A stretch of 64,000 bases of DNA from Methylophilus sp. 14 (GCF_015354345.1 NZ_JADKYS010000002.1:1-64000); one strand, 5' to 3'. Shown: positions 8,310-17,419, counted from the stretch's first letter. Translations and numbers: made by a program. The notes: a model not told the origin generated them from the sequence alone.

Positions 8310-10340
8310 ATGAATATGATGAAACAGATGGCGCCTGCCTGGCGTCACAAACCGCTATGGCTGGCGATGATGGCCGCATTAACAACGCCTGTATTAGCGG
8401 CAGATAACGCTTCAAATATCGATCTTGATCAGATCCCGGTGACGGGTAACCCTTTAGGGGTCGCGTCGGATGATATGGTCGTCCCGGTGTCCGTGCTTGG
8501 TGGCCGCGAATTAAGCCTGCGTCGCCAGGGCACGCTGGGTGAAACACTCAATGGGATTCCTGGAGTCACTGCGACGCAGTTCGGCCCCAATGCTTCGCGT
8601 CCGATTATCCGCGGCATGGATGGTGAACGTGTTCGCATCATGCAAAACGGCGTCGGTGTGCTGGATGCTTCTTCTTTGAGTTTTGACCATGCCGTGGGCA
8701 TAGATCCGCTGATTATTGAACAGATTGACGTGGTGCGCGGACCTGCCGCCTTGCTCTACGGCGGTAGCGCCATGGGTGGCGTGGTCAACGCCATTGACCA
8801 TCGTATCCCCAAAGAGTCATTGGATGGTTACACCGGCCGTGCCGAAGCGCGTTTTGGCGGGCCGGATAATACGCGTAACGGCGCGGCGGTGATGGATGTC
8901 GGTAACGGCACATTTGCATTGCATGCCGATGTCTATAGCCGTGAAACCAGCAACCTGGAGATTCCAGGCTATGCCGTGTCCAAGCGTAAAAGCCGGGCAG
9001 ATGGGACACCGCGCGACAGCAAGGGCAATGGTAAGTTGAATAATAGCGATGCGCTGGCGAATGGCGGTGCGTTGGGCGCGGCCTGGACCTTTGATACCGG
9101 CTACCTGGGTGTGTCTTATGCGGACTCCAATAATAACTATGGCACGGTGGCCGAAGACAGTGTGCGCATCGACATGCAAAACAAACGCCTGGAGCTGGCG
9201 GGTGAAGTGCGCGATTTAAAAGGACCGTTGCAAAAACTCAAATTGCGCATGGCCCATACGGATTATCAGCACGTTGAGCTGGAAGATGGTGTGGTTGGAA
9301 CGACCTTTAAAAATCGCGGCGTTCAGGGCAGCCTGGAAGCGACGCACGCGCCGATTGCCGGTATTAATGGGGTGTTAGGTTACCAGTTCCAGAATACGCG
9401 TTTCCAGGCCTTGGGCGAAGAGGCCTTTGTACCGAGTGTGACCACGCAAGATCAGTCGGTGTATGTGTATGAAGAGTATGCGATTAACCAGCACAAGCTC
9501 ACGTTTGGTGGCCGCACGGGTCAAACCACGGTGAATTCCGCTGACAGTGCCAATTTTGGTGCTGGGCAAAACAACAGCTTTAACCCGAACAGCTTTGCAC
9601 TGGGCGGGTTGTATGCGATCAATGACAACTGGAACGCGACATTTAACTTGTCACACAATGAGCGTGCGCCAAGTTATTTTGAGTTGTATGCCAACGGTGC
9701 GCATATTGCGACCGGTCAATATGAGGTGGGTAGCACGCAGCTGAAAAAAGAGCGTTCGAATGGTATCGATGCGCAATTGAAGTGGAAGTCCGGTGGCAAT
9801 AGCGTCACTTTGGGCGCTTATGCCACCAGGTTTAAAAACTTTATTGGCCTGTTTAACACGGGCAACGATGTGCTGGTCGATGGTGAGCTGTTGCCGGAAG
9901 CTGAGTTCAGGGCCGTCCCTGCCTTATTTAAAGGCCTTGAGCTGGAAGGCAAGTTTGCCTTGAATGATGAGTGGGCGCTCAAGTTGCGCGGTGACTATGT
10001 GCATGCCAAAGATACGCGCAACAATCAGTATCTGCCGCGTATCTCGCCATTACGTTTGGGTGGCGGGCTGGATTATCACCTGGGCAATTGGAATGCACGT
10101 GTCGATGTCATGCATGCTTTCAAGCAAAACGATGTGGCAGAAAACGAACTGAAAACGGATGGGTATACCAACCTCAGTGCCTTGGTCGCCTTCAAGCTGC
10201 CGGTGAAATATCATGTGGAATTGTTTGCCAAAGCGAATAACCTGCTCAATGATGAAATTCGCGAGCATGCGTCTTTCCTCAAGGATATTTCGCCAGCAGG
10301 TGCGCGCTCCATCCTGGTTGGTGCAAGGGCTGACTTCTAA
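8310..10340 (+). CDS. znuD: ZnuD-like TonB-dependent outer membrane receptor (probable zinc)
   Basis: A TonB-dependent receptor of about 676 residues. After a signal peptide (cleavage after PVLAA near residue 30) comes a plug domain with GIPGVTATQFGPNASRP, RGMDGERVRI, LDASSLSFDHAVGIDP and DVVRGPAALLYGG, followed by a beta-barrel ending in Phe (ARADF). The plug sequence closely follows the ZnuD family of zinc-regulated receptors, so zinc uptake is inferred. ATG 8310 is chosen because GGA precedes it at 6 nt and the signal peptide is compact; in-frame codons at 8250 and 8295 would lengthen it without support. The CxxC protein upstream and a Zur-like palindrome fit zinc control. Confidence 0.82.
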   Translation: MNMMKQMAPAWRHKPLWLAMMAALTTPVLAADNASNIDLDQIPVTGNPLGVASDDMVVPVSVLGGRELSLRRQGTLGETLNGIPGVTATQFGPNASRPIIRGMDGERVRIMQNGVGVLDASSLSFDHAVGIDPLIIEQIDVVRGPAALLYGGSAMGGVVNAIDHRIPKESLDGYTGRAEARFGGPDNTRNGAAVMDVGNGTFALHADVYSRETSNLEIPGYAVSKRKSRADGTPRDSKGNGKLNNSDALANGGALGAAWTFDTGYLGVSYADSNNNYGTVAEDSVRIDMQNKRLELAGEVRDLKGPLQKLKLRMAHTDYQHVELEDGVVGTTFKNRGVQGSLEATHAPIAGINGVLGYQFQNTRFQALGEEAFVPSVTTQDQSVYVYEEYAINQHKLTFGGRTGQTTVNSADSANFGAGQNNSFNPNSFALGGLYAINDNWNATFNLSHNERAPSYFELYANGAHIATGQYEVGSTQLKKERSNGIDAQLKWKSGGNSVTLGAYATRFKNFIGLFNTGNDVLVDGELLPEAEFRAVPALFKGLELEGKFALNDEWALKLRGDYVHAKDTRNNQYLPRISPLRLGGGLDYHLGNWNARVDVMHAFKQNDVAENELKTDGYTNLSALVAFKLPVKYHVELFAKANNLLNDEIREHASFLKDISPAGARSILVGARADF

Positions 10341-10360
10341 GGTGGATTGATAAATAAAAA

Positions 10361-10387
10361 AAGGTTGGCAATGCCAACCTTTTTTTA
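10361..10387. terminator. Bidirectional terminator between znuD-like gene and dgkA
   Basis: AAGGTTGGC and GCCAACCTT form a 9-bp stem with a short loop, flanked by A residues on the left and T residues on the right. It can end both the receptor gene (plus) and dgkA (minus). Confidence 0.9.
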
Positions 10388-10401
10388 TTAGTGAGTGAAT
10401 A

Positions 10402-10797
10402 TTAACCCAGCAGGATCAAGCCCCATACCACGCCCAGGTTAATCAGCGCCAGTAATACGGCCGCACTGCCAATATCCTTGGCGCGTTTGGCCAGCGCGTG
10501 ACGTTCGATGGAGACGCGGTCAACCACGGCTTCTACGGCAGAGTTGAGCAGTTCAACAATCATGACCAGCAGCACGCTGCCGACCATTAAGATACGGTGC
10601 AAGGCTTCTGCTTCCAGGTAAAACGCCAGCGGAATCAATACCAGTGACAGCCAGACCTCCTGGCGGAAGGCATCTTCATGCTGGTAGGCGGCTTTAAAGC
10701 CATCCATGGAGTAGCCAAAGGCATTGATTAAACGGCGGAGTCCAGTTTTGCCTTTAAACGGGCTTTCCTGGTGGCTGGATGATTGATTGTTTTGCAT
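10402..10797 (-). CDS. dgkA: Diacylglycerol kinase DgkA
   Basis: DgkA is a small integral membrane enzyme that phosphorylates diacylglycerol released during membrane-derived oligosaccharide and lipopolysaccharide modification. The 131-residue protein has three transmembrane segments and the family signature VELLNSAVEAVVDR (about residue 80), containing the catalytic Glu, followed by KRAKDIGSAAV. The polar N-terminal tail of about 15 residues is longer than in E. coli. It stands alone, between a shared terminator and the divergent yggX. Its substrate could be supplied by the phosphoethanolamine transferase encoded at 44467, but that link is only inferred. Confidence 0.95.
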   Translation of the reverse strand: MQNNQSSSHQESPFKGKTGLRRLINAFGYSMDGFKAAYQHEDAFRQEVWLSLVLIPLAFYLEAEALHRILMVGSVLLVMIVELLNSAVEAVVDRVSIERHALAKRAKDIGSAAVLLALINLGVVWGLILLG

Positions 10798-10874
10798 GGT
10801 TTATCTCTAAATTGCGACATCACATTTTAACATGCGCTATGATAGCGCTTTTAGCAGTATAGTGAGGAACGAAC

Positions 10875-11147
10875 ATGGCAAGAATGGTGCAATGTGTGAA
10901 ACTGGGCAAAGAGCTCGAAGGCATGGATTTCCCGCCTTATCCCGGTGAGTTGGGCAAAAAGATTTATATGCAGGTCTCTAAAGAGGCCTGGGCGGGCTGG
11001 TTAAAACAACAGACCATGCTGGTGAACGAAAACCGCTTGAGCCTGGCAGATGCCAGCGCCAGAAAATACCTGGCGGAGCAGACTGAAAAATACTTTTTTG
11101 GCGATGGTGCCGATGTGGCCAGTGGTTATGTCCCGCCTAGCGCTTAA
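10875..11147 (+). CDS. yggX: Fe(II)-trafficking protein YggX
   Basis: YggX is a small cytoplasmic protein that protects iron-sulfur clusters and iron from oxidation. The 90-residue sequence has the family opening [16 protein letters not shown] with its single Cys at residue 7, then [13 protein letters not shown] and the conserved [16 protein letters not shown] helix near residue 55. A GAGGAA ribosome-binding site precedes the ATG. It is monocistronic between the divergent dgkA and a bidirectional terminator. Confidence 0.95.
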   Translation: MARMVQCVKLGKELEGMDFPPYPGELGKKIYMQVSKEAWAGWLKQQTMLVNENRLSLADASARKYLAEQTEKYFFGDGADVASGYVPPSA

Positions 11148-11170
11148 CTGCAAGCAATAGCCGCCAAATA

Positions 11171-11198
11171 AAAAGCACTCCTGAGAGTGCTTTTTATG
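11171..11198. terminator. Bidirectional terminator between yggX and phoU
   Basis: AAAAGCACTC and GAGTGCTTTT form a 10-bp stem with a CTGA loop. A and T runs on the two sides make it work for yggX (plus) and phoU (minus). Confidence 0.9.
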
Positions 11199-11208
11199 TT
11201 TGTACGCC

Positions 11209-11913
11209 TTAAGACTGTGTTTCGCGCTGGATATCTTCCAGGCTGGTGTGGCGGATATCTTTGCCCTTCACCATATACACCACATATTCTGAGATGTTTT
11301 TGGCATGGTCGCCAATACGCTCAATTGCTTTTGCCACAAACAGTACTTCCAGTGACATGGAAATCGTGCGTGGGTCTTCCAGCATAAACGTAATCAGCTG
11401 GCGCATGGCGGCGCGGAACTGCTCATCCACTTGCTCATCTTGCTTGGCGACTTCAACGGTCTGGCTCACGTCCAGGCGGGCGAAAGAGTCCAGTGAAGTG
11501 CGCAACATTTCACGCACAATACCGACCATGGTTTTAATCTCGTTAAAACGCGGTTTGTACATGCGGTCTTGTTCGTAGATGCGCTGGGCCGTACGGGCAA
11601 TTTTGGTCGCCTCATCGCCAATACGCTCGAGGTCGGTGATGGTTTTCACCATCATCATGATCATGCGCAAATCACGGGCTGCAGGTTGTCGGCGGGCAAT
11701 GATATGGCTGCAATCTTCGTCCACTTGCACTTCCAGCGCGTTGACGCGTGTGTCACGCTCCATGACATCTTTGGCCAGCTTAACATCGGCACTGGTCAGT
11801 GCTTCCAGTGCATTCACAATCTGCTGCTCAACCAGTCCCCCCATTTCCAGAACCTTGGCACGTACCGATTCCAGTTCAACATCGTATTGCTTAGAGGTAT
11901 GTTCAAATTGCAT
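11209..11913 (-). CDS. phoU: Phosphate signalling protein PhoU
   Basis: PhoU represses the Pho regulon and limits phosphate uptake through the Pst transporter and PhoR. The 234-residue protein has two helical-bundle halves, each with the metal-binding E/DxxxD-type motif: TITDLERIGDEATKIA near residue 90 and AKAIERIGDHAKNISEYV near residue 195. It is separate from any pst or phoBR genes in this window. AGGAAA precedes the ATG. No Pho box was identified in the short upstream gap. Confidence 0.95.
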   Translation of the reverse strand: MQFEHTSKQYDVELESVRAKVLEMGGLVEQQIVNALEALTSADVKLAKDVMERDTRVNALEVQVDEDCSHIIARRQPAARDLRMIMMMVKTITDLERIGDEATKIARTAQRIYEQDRMYKPRFNEIKTMVGIVREMLRTSLDSFARLDVSQTVEVAKQDEQVDEQFRAAMRQLITFMLEDPRTISMSLEVLFVAKAIERIGDHAKNISEYVVYMVKGKDIRHTSLEDIQRETQS

Positions 11914-11985
11914 GACAAATTTTCCTAATTATTGTGCCGGTGCAGGTTACCAGCACAATATGACAACTTCATGATAATTTTGCAA

Positions 11986-12654
11986 TTACTTTGTCAGTGT
12001 CTTGACGCCGTCAGGGGTCGCCAGTAACAAGACGTTTGCTGGGCGTGCTGCAAACAGGCCATTGGTCACAACACCGACGATGGCGTTGATTTTGGCTTCC
12101 AGTTCGATAGGGTCGCTAATGGTCAAACCATGCACGTCCAGGATCAGGTTGCCGTTATCGGTGGTGAAGTCGCGCAGTTTTGGCTGGCCGCCCAGTTTCA
12201 CCAGTTCACGTGCCACATGGCTGCGCGCCATCGGCAACACTTCTACTGGCAGTGGGAACTTACCCAACACAGGCACGAATTTGCTTTCGTCACAGATACA
12301 GATAAAGGATTTGGCGACGGCTGCCACGATTTTTTCACGCGTTAATGCACCGCCACCACCTTTGAGCATGTGCATGTGCTCGGTGATTTCGTCCGCGCCA
12401 TCCACGTAAATATCCAGACTGTCTACACTGTTCAAGTCAAACACTTCAATGCCGTGACCACGCAAGCGTTCTGCTGTCGCTTCTGAGCTGGCCACCGCGC
12501 CGGTGATTTTGTGTTTTACTTTGGCCAGTTCATCAATAAAAAAGTTGGCGGTTGAGCCGGTGCCCACGCCGATAATGCCGTCTTTAACATAGGTGACCGC
12601 GGCCTTCGCGACTTCCAGTTTCAGTGCATCTTGTTGTGCTTTATCCATTGCCAT
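11986..12654 (-). CDS. rpiA: Ribose-5-phosphate isomerase A
   Basis: RpiA interconverts ribose-5-phosphate and ribulose-5-phosphate; in ribulose-monophosphate methylotrophs this regenerates the formaldehyde acceptor. The protein of about 222 residues shows [13 protein letters not shown] (phosphate binding, about residue 30), DGADEI and [11 protein letters not shown] (catalytic region around residue 90) and the Cys-containing [14 protein letters not shown] segment. ATG 12654 follows an AAGGA site by 9 nt; the upstream in-frame TTG has none. It is divergent from ilvA across an 89-bp gap. Confidence 0.95.
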   Translation of the reverse strand: MAMDKAQQDALKLEVAKAAVTYVKDGIIGVGTGSTANFFIDELAKVKHKITGAVASSEATAERLRGHGIEVFDLNSVDSLDIYVDGADEITEHMHMLKGGGGALTREKIVAAVAKSFICICDESKFVPVLGKFPLPVEVLPMARSHVARELVKLGGQPKLRDFTTDNGNLILDVHGLTISDPIELEAKINAIVGVVTNGLFAARPANVLLLATPDGVKTLTK

Positions 12655-12743
12655 TTGCTTCAATCCTTGATTAATTCTTTATAATACAAACAATTCTCTA
12701 TCATACACTGCAACCCTGCGGTTTTAAAATCTTAACGTATTTC

Positions 12744-14255
12744 ATGACCATCAATTACCGCGAAAAAATCGAACACTCCCAAGTCTATGCTGTGGCCAGG
12801 CACACGCCTCTGGATGAGATGCCCAACCTGTCTGCGCGCTTTAAAAACCGGGTGTTATTAAAGCGCGAAGATATGCAGCCGGTGTTTTCGTTCAAGCTGC
12901 GCGGTGCCTATAACAAAATGGCCAACCTGTCGCCTGAGGCGCTGGCACGCGGCGTGATTTGCGCTAGTGCTGGTAACCATGCGCAAGGCGTTGCGCTCAG
13001 CGCGCAAAAGATGGGTTGCCGAGCCGTGATTGTGATGCCCACAACCACCCCGGCGATCAAGGTTAATGCCGTGCGCTCGCGTGGGGCTGAGGTGGTGTTG
13101 TTTGGCGACAGTTATTCCGACGCCTATGCGCATGCCCTCCAAGTTGAGCAAACCGAGGGCCTGACGTTTGTACACCCTTATGATGACCCGGATGTGATTG
13201 CCGGGCAGGGCACCATCGCGCTGGAAATTGTGCAGGATCATCCGGAGCCGATAGAAGCGATTTTCTGCTGCGTCGGCGGCGGCGGTTTGCTGGCTGGCAT
13301 TGCCGCGTACATTAAAGCCGTGCGGCCAGACATCAAGGTGATAGGTGTAGAAGCGCAAGATGCCGAAGCCATGACCGAGTCAGTGAAGCTCGGCAAGCGT
13401 GTGATGCTGGAGCAAGTGGGTTTGTTCGCAGACGGTGCTGCGGTGAAGCAGGTCGGTGAGCACACCTTTGCCTTGGTGCAGCAATATGTAGACGAAATGA
13501 TCGTGGTCGACAACGATGAAGTGTGTGCCGCGATTAAAGATGTGTTTGAAGACACACGCAGCATACTCGAACCTGCCGGTGCCTTGGCACTGGCAGGGTT
13601 AAAGGCCTACGCTGAAAAACATCAGTTGCGAGGCAAAACCATGATTGCGATCGCTTCAGGTGCCAATATGAACTTTGACCGCCTGCGCTTTATTGCCGAG
13701 CGCGCCGAGTTGGGTGAACATCGCGAGGCCGTGTTTGCGGTGACGATTCCGGAAACGCCGGGCGCTTTCAAGGCCTTCTGTCGCCAATTAGGTAACCGTA
13801 ATATCACCGAATTCAATTACCGTTTTTCTGATGCCAAGCAGGCGCATATTTTTGTCGGCCTGGCCGTGCAAAATCCGGCTGAGGCGGCGGAGATTGCCAA
13901 TACGCTTGAAGCGGCAGGCTTGCCAACCTTGAATCTCAGTGACAATGAAATGGCCAAATTGCACCTGCGCCACCTGGTGGGTGGTCACGCGCCACAAGCG
14001 CAAAATGAGGTGGTTTACCGCTTTGAGTTCCCGGAAAAACCAGGCGCTTTAATGAACTTTCTCGAATCCATGGGTCACAACTGGAACATCAGCTTGTTTC
14101 ACTACCGTAATCATGGCGCCGATTTTGGCCGTGTGCTGGTGGGGATGCAGGTGCCGCCAGAGGATAAAGTGGCGTTTGAGCAATTCCTGCAGCAACTGGG
14201 TTACCCTTATTGGGATGAAAGCCAGAACCCGGCCTATCGCTTGTTCCTGGGGTAG
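12744..14255 (+). CDS. ilvA: Biosynthetic threonine ammonia-lyase (threonine deaminase)
   Basis: IlvA makes 2-oxobutanoate from threonine, the first step of isoleucine synthesis. The 503-residue protein matches the long allosteric form: a PLP-fold domain with the Schiff-base lysine in SFKLRGAY near residue 50, ASAGNHAQG and the phosphate-binding CCVGGGGLLAG loop near residue 175, then two ACT-like regulatory domains (about residues 335-410 and 420-503; ETPGAFKAF and EKPGALMNF begin them). The two ACT-like halves suggest normal isoleucine/valine allostery. It is monocistronic. Confidence 0.96.
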   Translation: MTINYREKIEHSQVYAVARHTPLDEMPNLSARFKNRVLLKREDMQPVFSFKLRGAYNKMANLSPEALARGVICASAGNHAQGVALSAQKMGCRAVIVMPTTTPAIKVNAVRSRGAEVVLFGDSYSDAYAHALQVEQTEGLTFVHPYDDPDVIAGQGTIALEIVQDHPEPIEAIFCCVGGGGLLAGIAAYIKAVRPDIKVIGVEAQDAEAMTESVKLGKRVMLEQVGLFADGAAVKQVGEHTFALVQQYVDEMIVVDNDEVCAAIKDVFEDTRSILEPAGALALAGLKAYAEKHQLRGKTMIAIASGANMNFDRLRFIAERAELGEHREAVFAVTIPETPGAFKAFCRQLGNRNITEFNYRFSDAKQAHIFVGLAVQNPAEAAEIANTLEAAGLPTLNLSDNEMAKLHLRHLVGGHAPQAQNEVVYRFEFPEKPGALMNFLESMGHNWNISLFHYRNHGADFGRVLVGMQVPPEDKVAFEQFLQQLGYPYWDESQNPAYRLFLG

Positions 14256-14396
14256 GTGGTTGTAAATAGCCGTTGTGGTGGCTGTTTTCAGCCAGCCCTG
14301 GTGTGCTGATGTGTAAAAAGCAATCATGGGCCATGGTTTGTCAGTAAGTATGATTCTTGCTGGAATCATAAGCTTTAATAAAAAATCAGGAGATAA

Positions 14397-15524
14397 ATGC
14401 AAATGTTGAATTCATCATTCGCGCGTCGTACGCGCATGAGCCTGCTGTTGTTGGCTTTGATTGCCAGCGTGGCGGCTTGTAACAAGCAGGAAGAGCCAGC
14501 CGCCGAAGCTGCTGCGCCCGCCACTGAGGCGGCAGGTGGTGTCGCTTACGTGTCTACACAAGATGCTGGCGTGAACGTGATTGACCTGGTGACCATGCAA
14601 GTCACCAAACAGTTGGATGTGAAAGCGCAAGGCCCGCGTGGTCTGGCGGTCACTGATGATGGTAAGCAACTGGTGGTGGCAACACGTGAGAATGGCAGTG
14701 TTTCCGTGATTGATACCGCCACAGGCGAGGTTGTGAAGCAAATTGAGGTCGGTAAAAACCCTGAGTTTGTTCGTGTGAGTGGCAACTTTGCATTTGTGTC
14801 GTCTGAGCCTAGCGCCAAGGGTGGCCCGCCACCTAAGCCAGGTGAGAAACCGGCGGAAGATGACGATGACGACGATGAGGAAAAAATCCCAGCCAAAATC
14901 GCCGTGATTGATTTGACCAAGGGTGAGAAGATTCGTGAAATCACCGGTGGCCCTGAAACCGAAGGGGTGGAGTTTTCGGCGGACGGTAAACAATTGGTGA
15001 TTACGAATGAAGCGGATAACACCGTGACTGTGCACAATATTGAGACCGGTGAGTTACTGAAAACCGTCTCTACACATGAGTATGGCGACAGGCCGCGTGG
15101 CATTAAAGTCTCGCCTGATGGCAACACTTATTTGGCCACGCTGGAGTTTGGCAACAAGATTATGGTGATGGACAAAGACTTCAATGTGGTGCGTACAGTA
15201 GATACGGCTGAAACGCCGTATGGCATTGCTTATGACAGCAAAGGCGAGCGCATCTTTGTGGCAACCAACAAAGCCAAATTGCTGCAAGTGTTTGATGCTA
15301 AATCCTTTGAAAAGCTGAAAGAAGTGCCGACAGCTAACCGTTGCTGGCATTTCAGCTTTACGCCGGACAACAAGAATATCTTGCTGGCGTGTGGTAAGTC
15401 TGATGCTGTGCTAGTCATCGATGCTGACAAGCTGGAAGTGACTAGCCAGGTGGAAGTGAAAAACATGCCTTGGGGCGTGGTCACCTTCCCGAAAGCCATG
15501 GGTAGTCTGGAACGTGCCAAATAA
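14397..15524 (+). CDS. YVTN-type beta-propeller lipoprotein
   Basis: A predicted lipoprotein: the signal peptide ends in the lipobox SVAAC (Cys near residue 28), followed by an Ala/Glu-rich linker. The rest is a seven-bladed propeller of YVTN/lactonase type, with repeated units such as VIDLVTMQV, VIDTATGEVV, AVIDLTKGEK, VHNIETGELL and VIDADKLEV. A loop of Gly/Pro followed by an unbroken Asp/Glu run (about residues 140-162) splits one blade and could bind calcium or another cation. Similar propellers occur with PQQ-dependent alcohol catabolism in methylotrophs; that assignment is tentative. AGGAG sits 4 nt before ATG 14397 and 10 nt before a second in-frame ATG (14403). Confidence 0.8.
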   Translation: MQMLNSSFARRTRMSLLLLALIASVAACNKQEEPAAEAAAPATEAAGGVAYVSTQDAGVNVIDLVTMQVTKQLDVKAQGPRGLAVTDDGKQLVVATRENGSVSVIDTATGEVVKQIEVGKNPEFVRVSGNFAFVSSEPSAKGGPPPKPGEKPAEDDDDDDEEKIPAKIAVIDLTKGEKIREITGGPETEGVEFSADGKQLVITNEADNTVTVHNIETGELLKTVSTHEYGDRPRGIKVSPDGNTYLATLEFGNKIMVMDKDFNVVRTVDTAETPYGIAYDSKGERIFVATNKAKLLQVFDAKSFEKLKEVPTANRCWHFSFTPDNKNILLACGKSDAVLVIDADKLEVTSQVEVKNMPWGVVTFPKAMGSLERAK

Positions 15525-15545
15525 GCTTATTGCTTAGCCAAAAAG

Positions 15546-15571
15546 AAGCCCGCAATTGCGGGCTTTTTTAT
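15546..15571. terminator. Bidirectional terminator after the beta-propeller gene
   Basis: AAGCCCGCAATTGCGGGCTT is a perfect palindrome followed by T residues, with A residues on the other side. It can end the propeller gene and the tusA-like gene from the other direction. Confidence 0.9.
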
Positions 15572-15586
15572 TGGAATGTGTGCAAT

Positions 15587-15820
15587 TTATGCGCTGCGTT
15601 TGCGGATCCAGAAGGTGAACACGCCTTCGGCTTCTTGCATGTCCAGTAAGGTATGGCCGGTTTGGCGGCAAAAGGCGTCAAAGTCTTTTTTTGAGCCAGG
15701 GTCGGTGGCGGTGATTTTCAGTACTTGCTCGGCCGTCAGCTCATTGAGGGCCTTTTTACAGCGCAAGATAGGCAACGGGCAATTTAAATTGCGGGCATCG
15801 AGGTCTTTATCACTATGCAT
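15587..15820 (-). CDS. TusA/SirA-family sulfur carrier protein
   Basis: A 77-residue protein with the TusA-family signature NLNCPLPILRCKKAL; the sulfur-carrying Cys is residue 14 and is followed by the invariant Pro. These proteins shuttle persulfide sulfur between desulfurases and acceptors such as tRNA thiolation enzymes. The start at 15820 is chosen because AGGAA lies 6 nt upstream, while the ATG at 15826 would touch that site. It lies 22 nt after a rhodanese gene on the same strand, and the pair makes sense as a persulfide relay. The C-terminal IRKRS is basic and a little unusual. Confidence 0.88.
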   Translation of the reverse strand: MHSDKDLDARNLNCPLPILRCKKALNELTAEQVLKITATDPGSKKDFDAFCRQTGHTLLDMQEAEGVFTFWIRKRSA

Positions 15821-15842
15821 GAGCATTTCCTGAATGAAGGGT

Positions 15843-16160
15843 TCAAGCGGCGTTGATGGGCAGTCCGGCACTTGCCCAGGCCAGAATACCGCCTGCCAGG
15901 TGTGAGACGTCCGTGCGGCCTTGTGCCAGCGCGAATTCCCCGGCGGCCACCGAGCGTACACCGCTGCGGCAATAAAATACAATTTTTTTGTCTTGTGGAA
16001 ACTGGTCGAAGACTGCGGTCAGGTTGCCTAAAGGCACATGCAGTGCGCCGGGCAATATGCCGGACACCAGCTCGTGATCATTGCGGATATCAACAAGCAG
16101 CAATGACGGGTCATTCAGTAATGGGTGTAATTCATCCGGTGTTAAGTGTTTTAATGACAT
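15843..16160 (-). CDS. Single-domain rhodanese-like sulfurtransferase
   Basis: A 105-residue single rhodanese domain. The active-site loop is CRSGVRS with the catalytic Cys at residue 64, preceded by the conserved VDIRNDHE and PGALHVPLG motifs. It resembles GlpE/YgaP-type enzymes that move sulfane sulfur. ATG 16160 is preferred to an upstream TTG. It heads a two-gene unit with the tusA-like gene and lies just downstream of tRNA-Phe on the same strand, so read-through from the tRNA promoter is possible; no terminator is visible between them. Confidence 0.88.
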   Translation of the reverse strand: MSLKHLTPDELHPLLNDPSLLLVDIRNDHELVSGILPGALHVPLGNLTAVFDQFPQDKKIVFYCRSGVRSVAAGEFALAQGRTDVSHLAGGILAWASAGLPINAA

Positions 16161-16204
16161 CAACAAACCCAGAAATATTAGGTGCCGAGAGGCAGGAAAG
16201 GAAG

Positions 16205-16280
16205 TGGTGGCCAGAGGCAGAATCGAACTGCCGACACGAGGATTTTCAATCCTCTGCTCTACCGACTGAGCTATCTGGCC
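16205..16280 (-). tRNA. tRNA-Phe (anticodon GAA)
   Basis: On the minus strand the sequence folds as a standard 76-nt tRNA. It has the 7-bp acceptor GGCCAGA/TCTGGCC, D-arm AGCTCAGTCGGTAGAGC, an anticodon loop TTGAAAA with GAA, a T-arm with GTTCGATTC, and an encoded CCA end. The identity follows from the anticodon. Confidence 0.97.
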
Positions 16281-16528
16281 ATCAGCAATTTGGGCATGTC
16301 CCGAATTGCAAGACGCGCATTATAGCAAAGAACGCCAAGAATGCACACAAAAGATAAAAAAAATCCTGATATGCTGCATATACGTTATTTTATGCAGGTT
16401 CCCAGGCGGTCATCTGTGAGTGTGCGAGACCAGTTTGAGGCGATGCGGAAACAATCTGTGTCTGGGTGAGTCACAAAAGTCAGGGGTTGTTAATGGTGTG
16501 GGATGGTGTAGAAAATAGGATGAAGCGT
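16281..16528. other. Gap between tRNA-Phe and the PfkB gene
   Basis: About 250 bp between divergent genes. It must hold the tRNA-Phe promoter (minus) and the kinase promoter (plus), but no box pair stands out. In-frame codons from 16466 continue into the kinase frame without family similarity and are treated as untranslated leader. Confidence 0.4.
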
Positions 16529-17419
16529 ATGTCGAATACCATCATGATTCTGGGTGAGGTGCTGGGGGATGTGTTTCCTGAGCAAACAATCATAGGCGGC
16601 GCCCCTTATAACGTCGCCAGGCATTGCCATGCCTTTGGGCTGGATGTGCACTTACTCACAGCGGTGGGCAACGATGTGCTGGGCGAGCGTATTCTGGCCG
16701 AGATGCAGGATTGCGGTTTGTCGATTGCCGGCGTGCAGCAGTCTGCAACCCTGCCCAGCGGGCAGGTCATGGTGCATTTGGCCGCGCACGGCCACCGTTT
16801 TGAAATCCTTGATCAGCAAGCCTACGATGATATGCAATGGTCGCCGGTAGAGGCGTTAACGACGCAGCATCCGCCGCGCCTGGTGTATCTTGGCTCGCTG
16901 GCATTAAGGCATGCGCCCATGCAGGCGCTGGCCGATCAGTGGTTGAACATGTGTACGGCGACGGTGTTTTGCGATATTAACCTGCGTGCACCGTGGTATG
17001 ACGCGCACAGCCTGCGTCAGGTGTTACAGGCGGCGGATATCCTGAAGATCAACCATGAAGAGTTGCCCGAAGTGTGCAAGTTGCTGGGCCTGCCAGGCTC
17101 GCCGGATATCAATGAATTGGCGCGGCAGCTATTGATGGTGTTTGGCTTGAGTGAGATGTTTGTCACCTGCGGCGAGCAAGGCAGCTTTTGGCTGGATGCC
17201 TATGGTAACGGTTTTCGTGCGCCGCCAATGAAGTTGCAGGCGCCTTTTGTGGATAGCGTAGGCGCGGGCGATGCCTATACTGCCGTGGTGATTCGCGGCT
17301 TGCTGGCCGGGTGGTCGCGGCAGACCATGCTGACGCGCGCTGCCTGGTTTGCCGCTTCTATTTGCGGTATTCGTGGCGCGGTGCCTGCGGAGACGGATTT
17401 TTATGATGACTTTTTATAG
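16529..17419 (+). CDS. PfkB-family carbohydrate kinase
   Basis: A ribokinase/PfkB-fold sugar kinase of about 296 residues. N-terminal ILGEVLGDVFPE and the Gly-rich GGAPYNVARHCHAFGLDV match the sugar-binding face; the C-terminal DSVGAGDAYTAV holds the catalytic Asp and anion hole. The GGAPYNVA form is typical of fructokinase- or tagatose-kinase-like members, so a fructose- or fructose-6-phosphate-type substrate is plausible but not shown. ATG 16529 lies 8 nt after AGGA; upstream in-frame starts give residues with no family match. It stands alone before rpsO. Confidence 0.85.
   Translation: MSNTIMILGEVLGDVFPEQTIIGGAPYNVARHCHAFGLDVHLLTAVGNDVLGERILAEMQDCGLSIAGVQQSATLPSGQVMVHLAAHGHRFEILDQQAYDDMQWSPVEALTTQHPPRLVYLGSLALRHAPMQALADQWLNMCTATVFCDINLRAPWYDAHSLRQVLQAADILKINHEELPEVCKLLGLPGSPDINELARQLLMVFGLSEMFVTCGEQGSFWLDAYGNGFRAPPMKLQAPFVDSVGAGDAYTAVVIRGLLAGWSRQTMLTRAAWFAASICGIRGAVPAETDFYDDFL

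Noticed and set aside
15821-15982. N-terminal extension of the tusA-like frame
   Set aside because: The extra residues are the rhodanese gene in another frame; AGGAA and the family sequence place the start at 15820.
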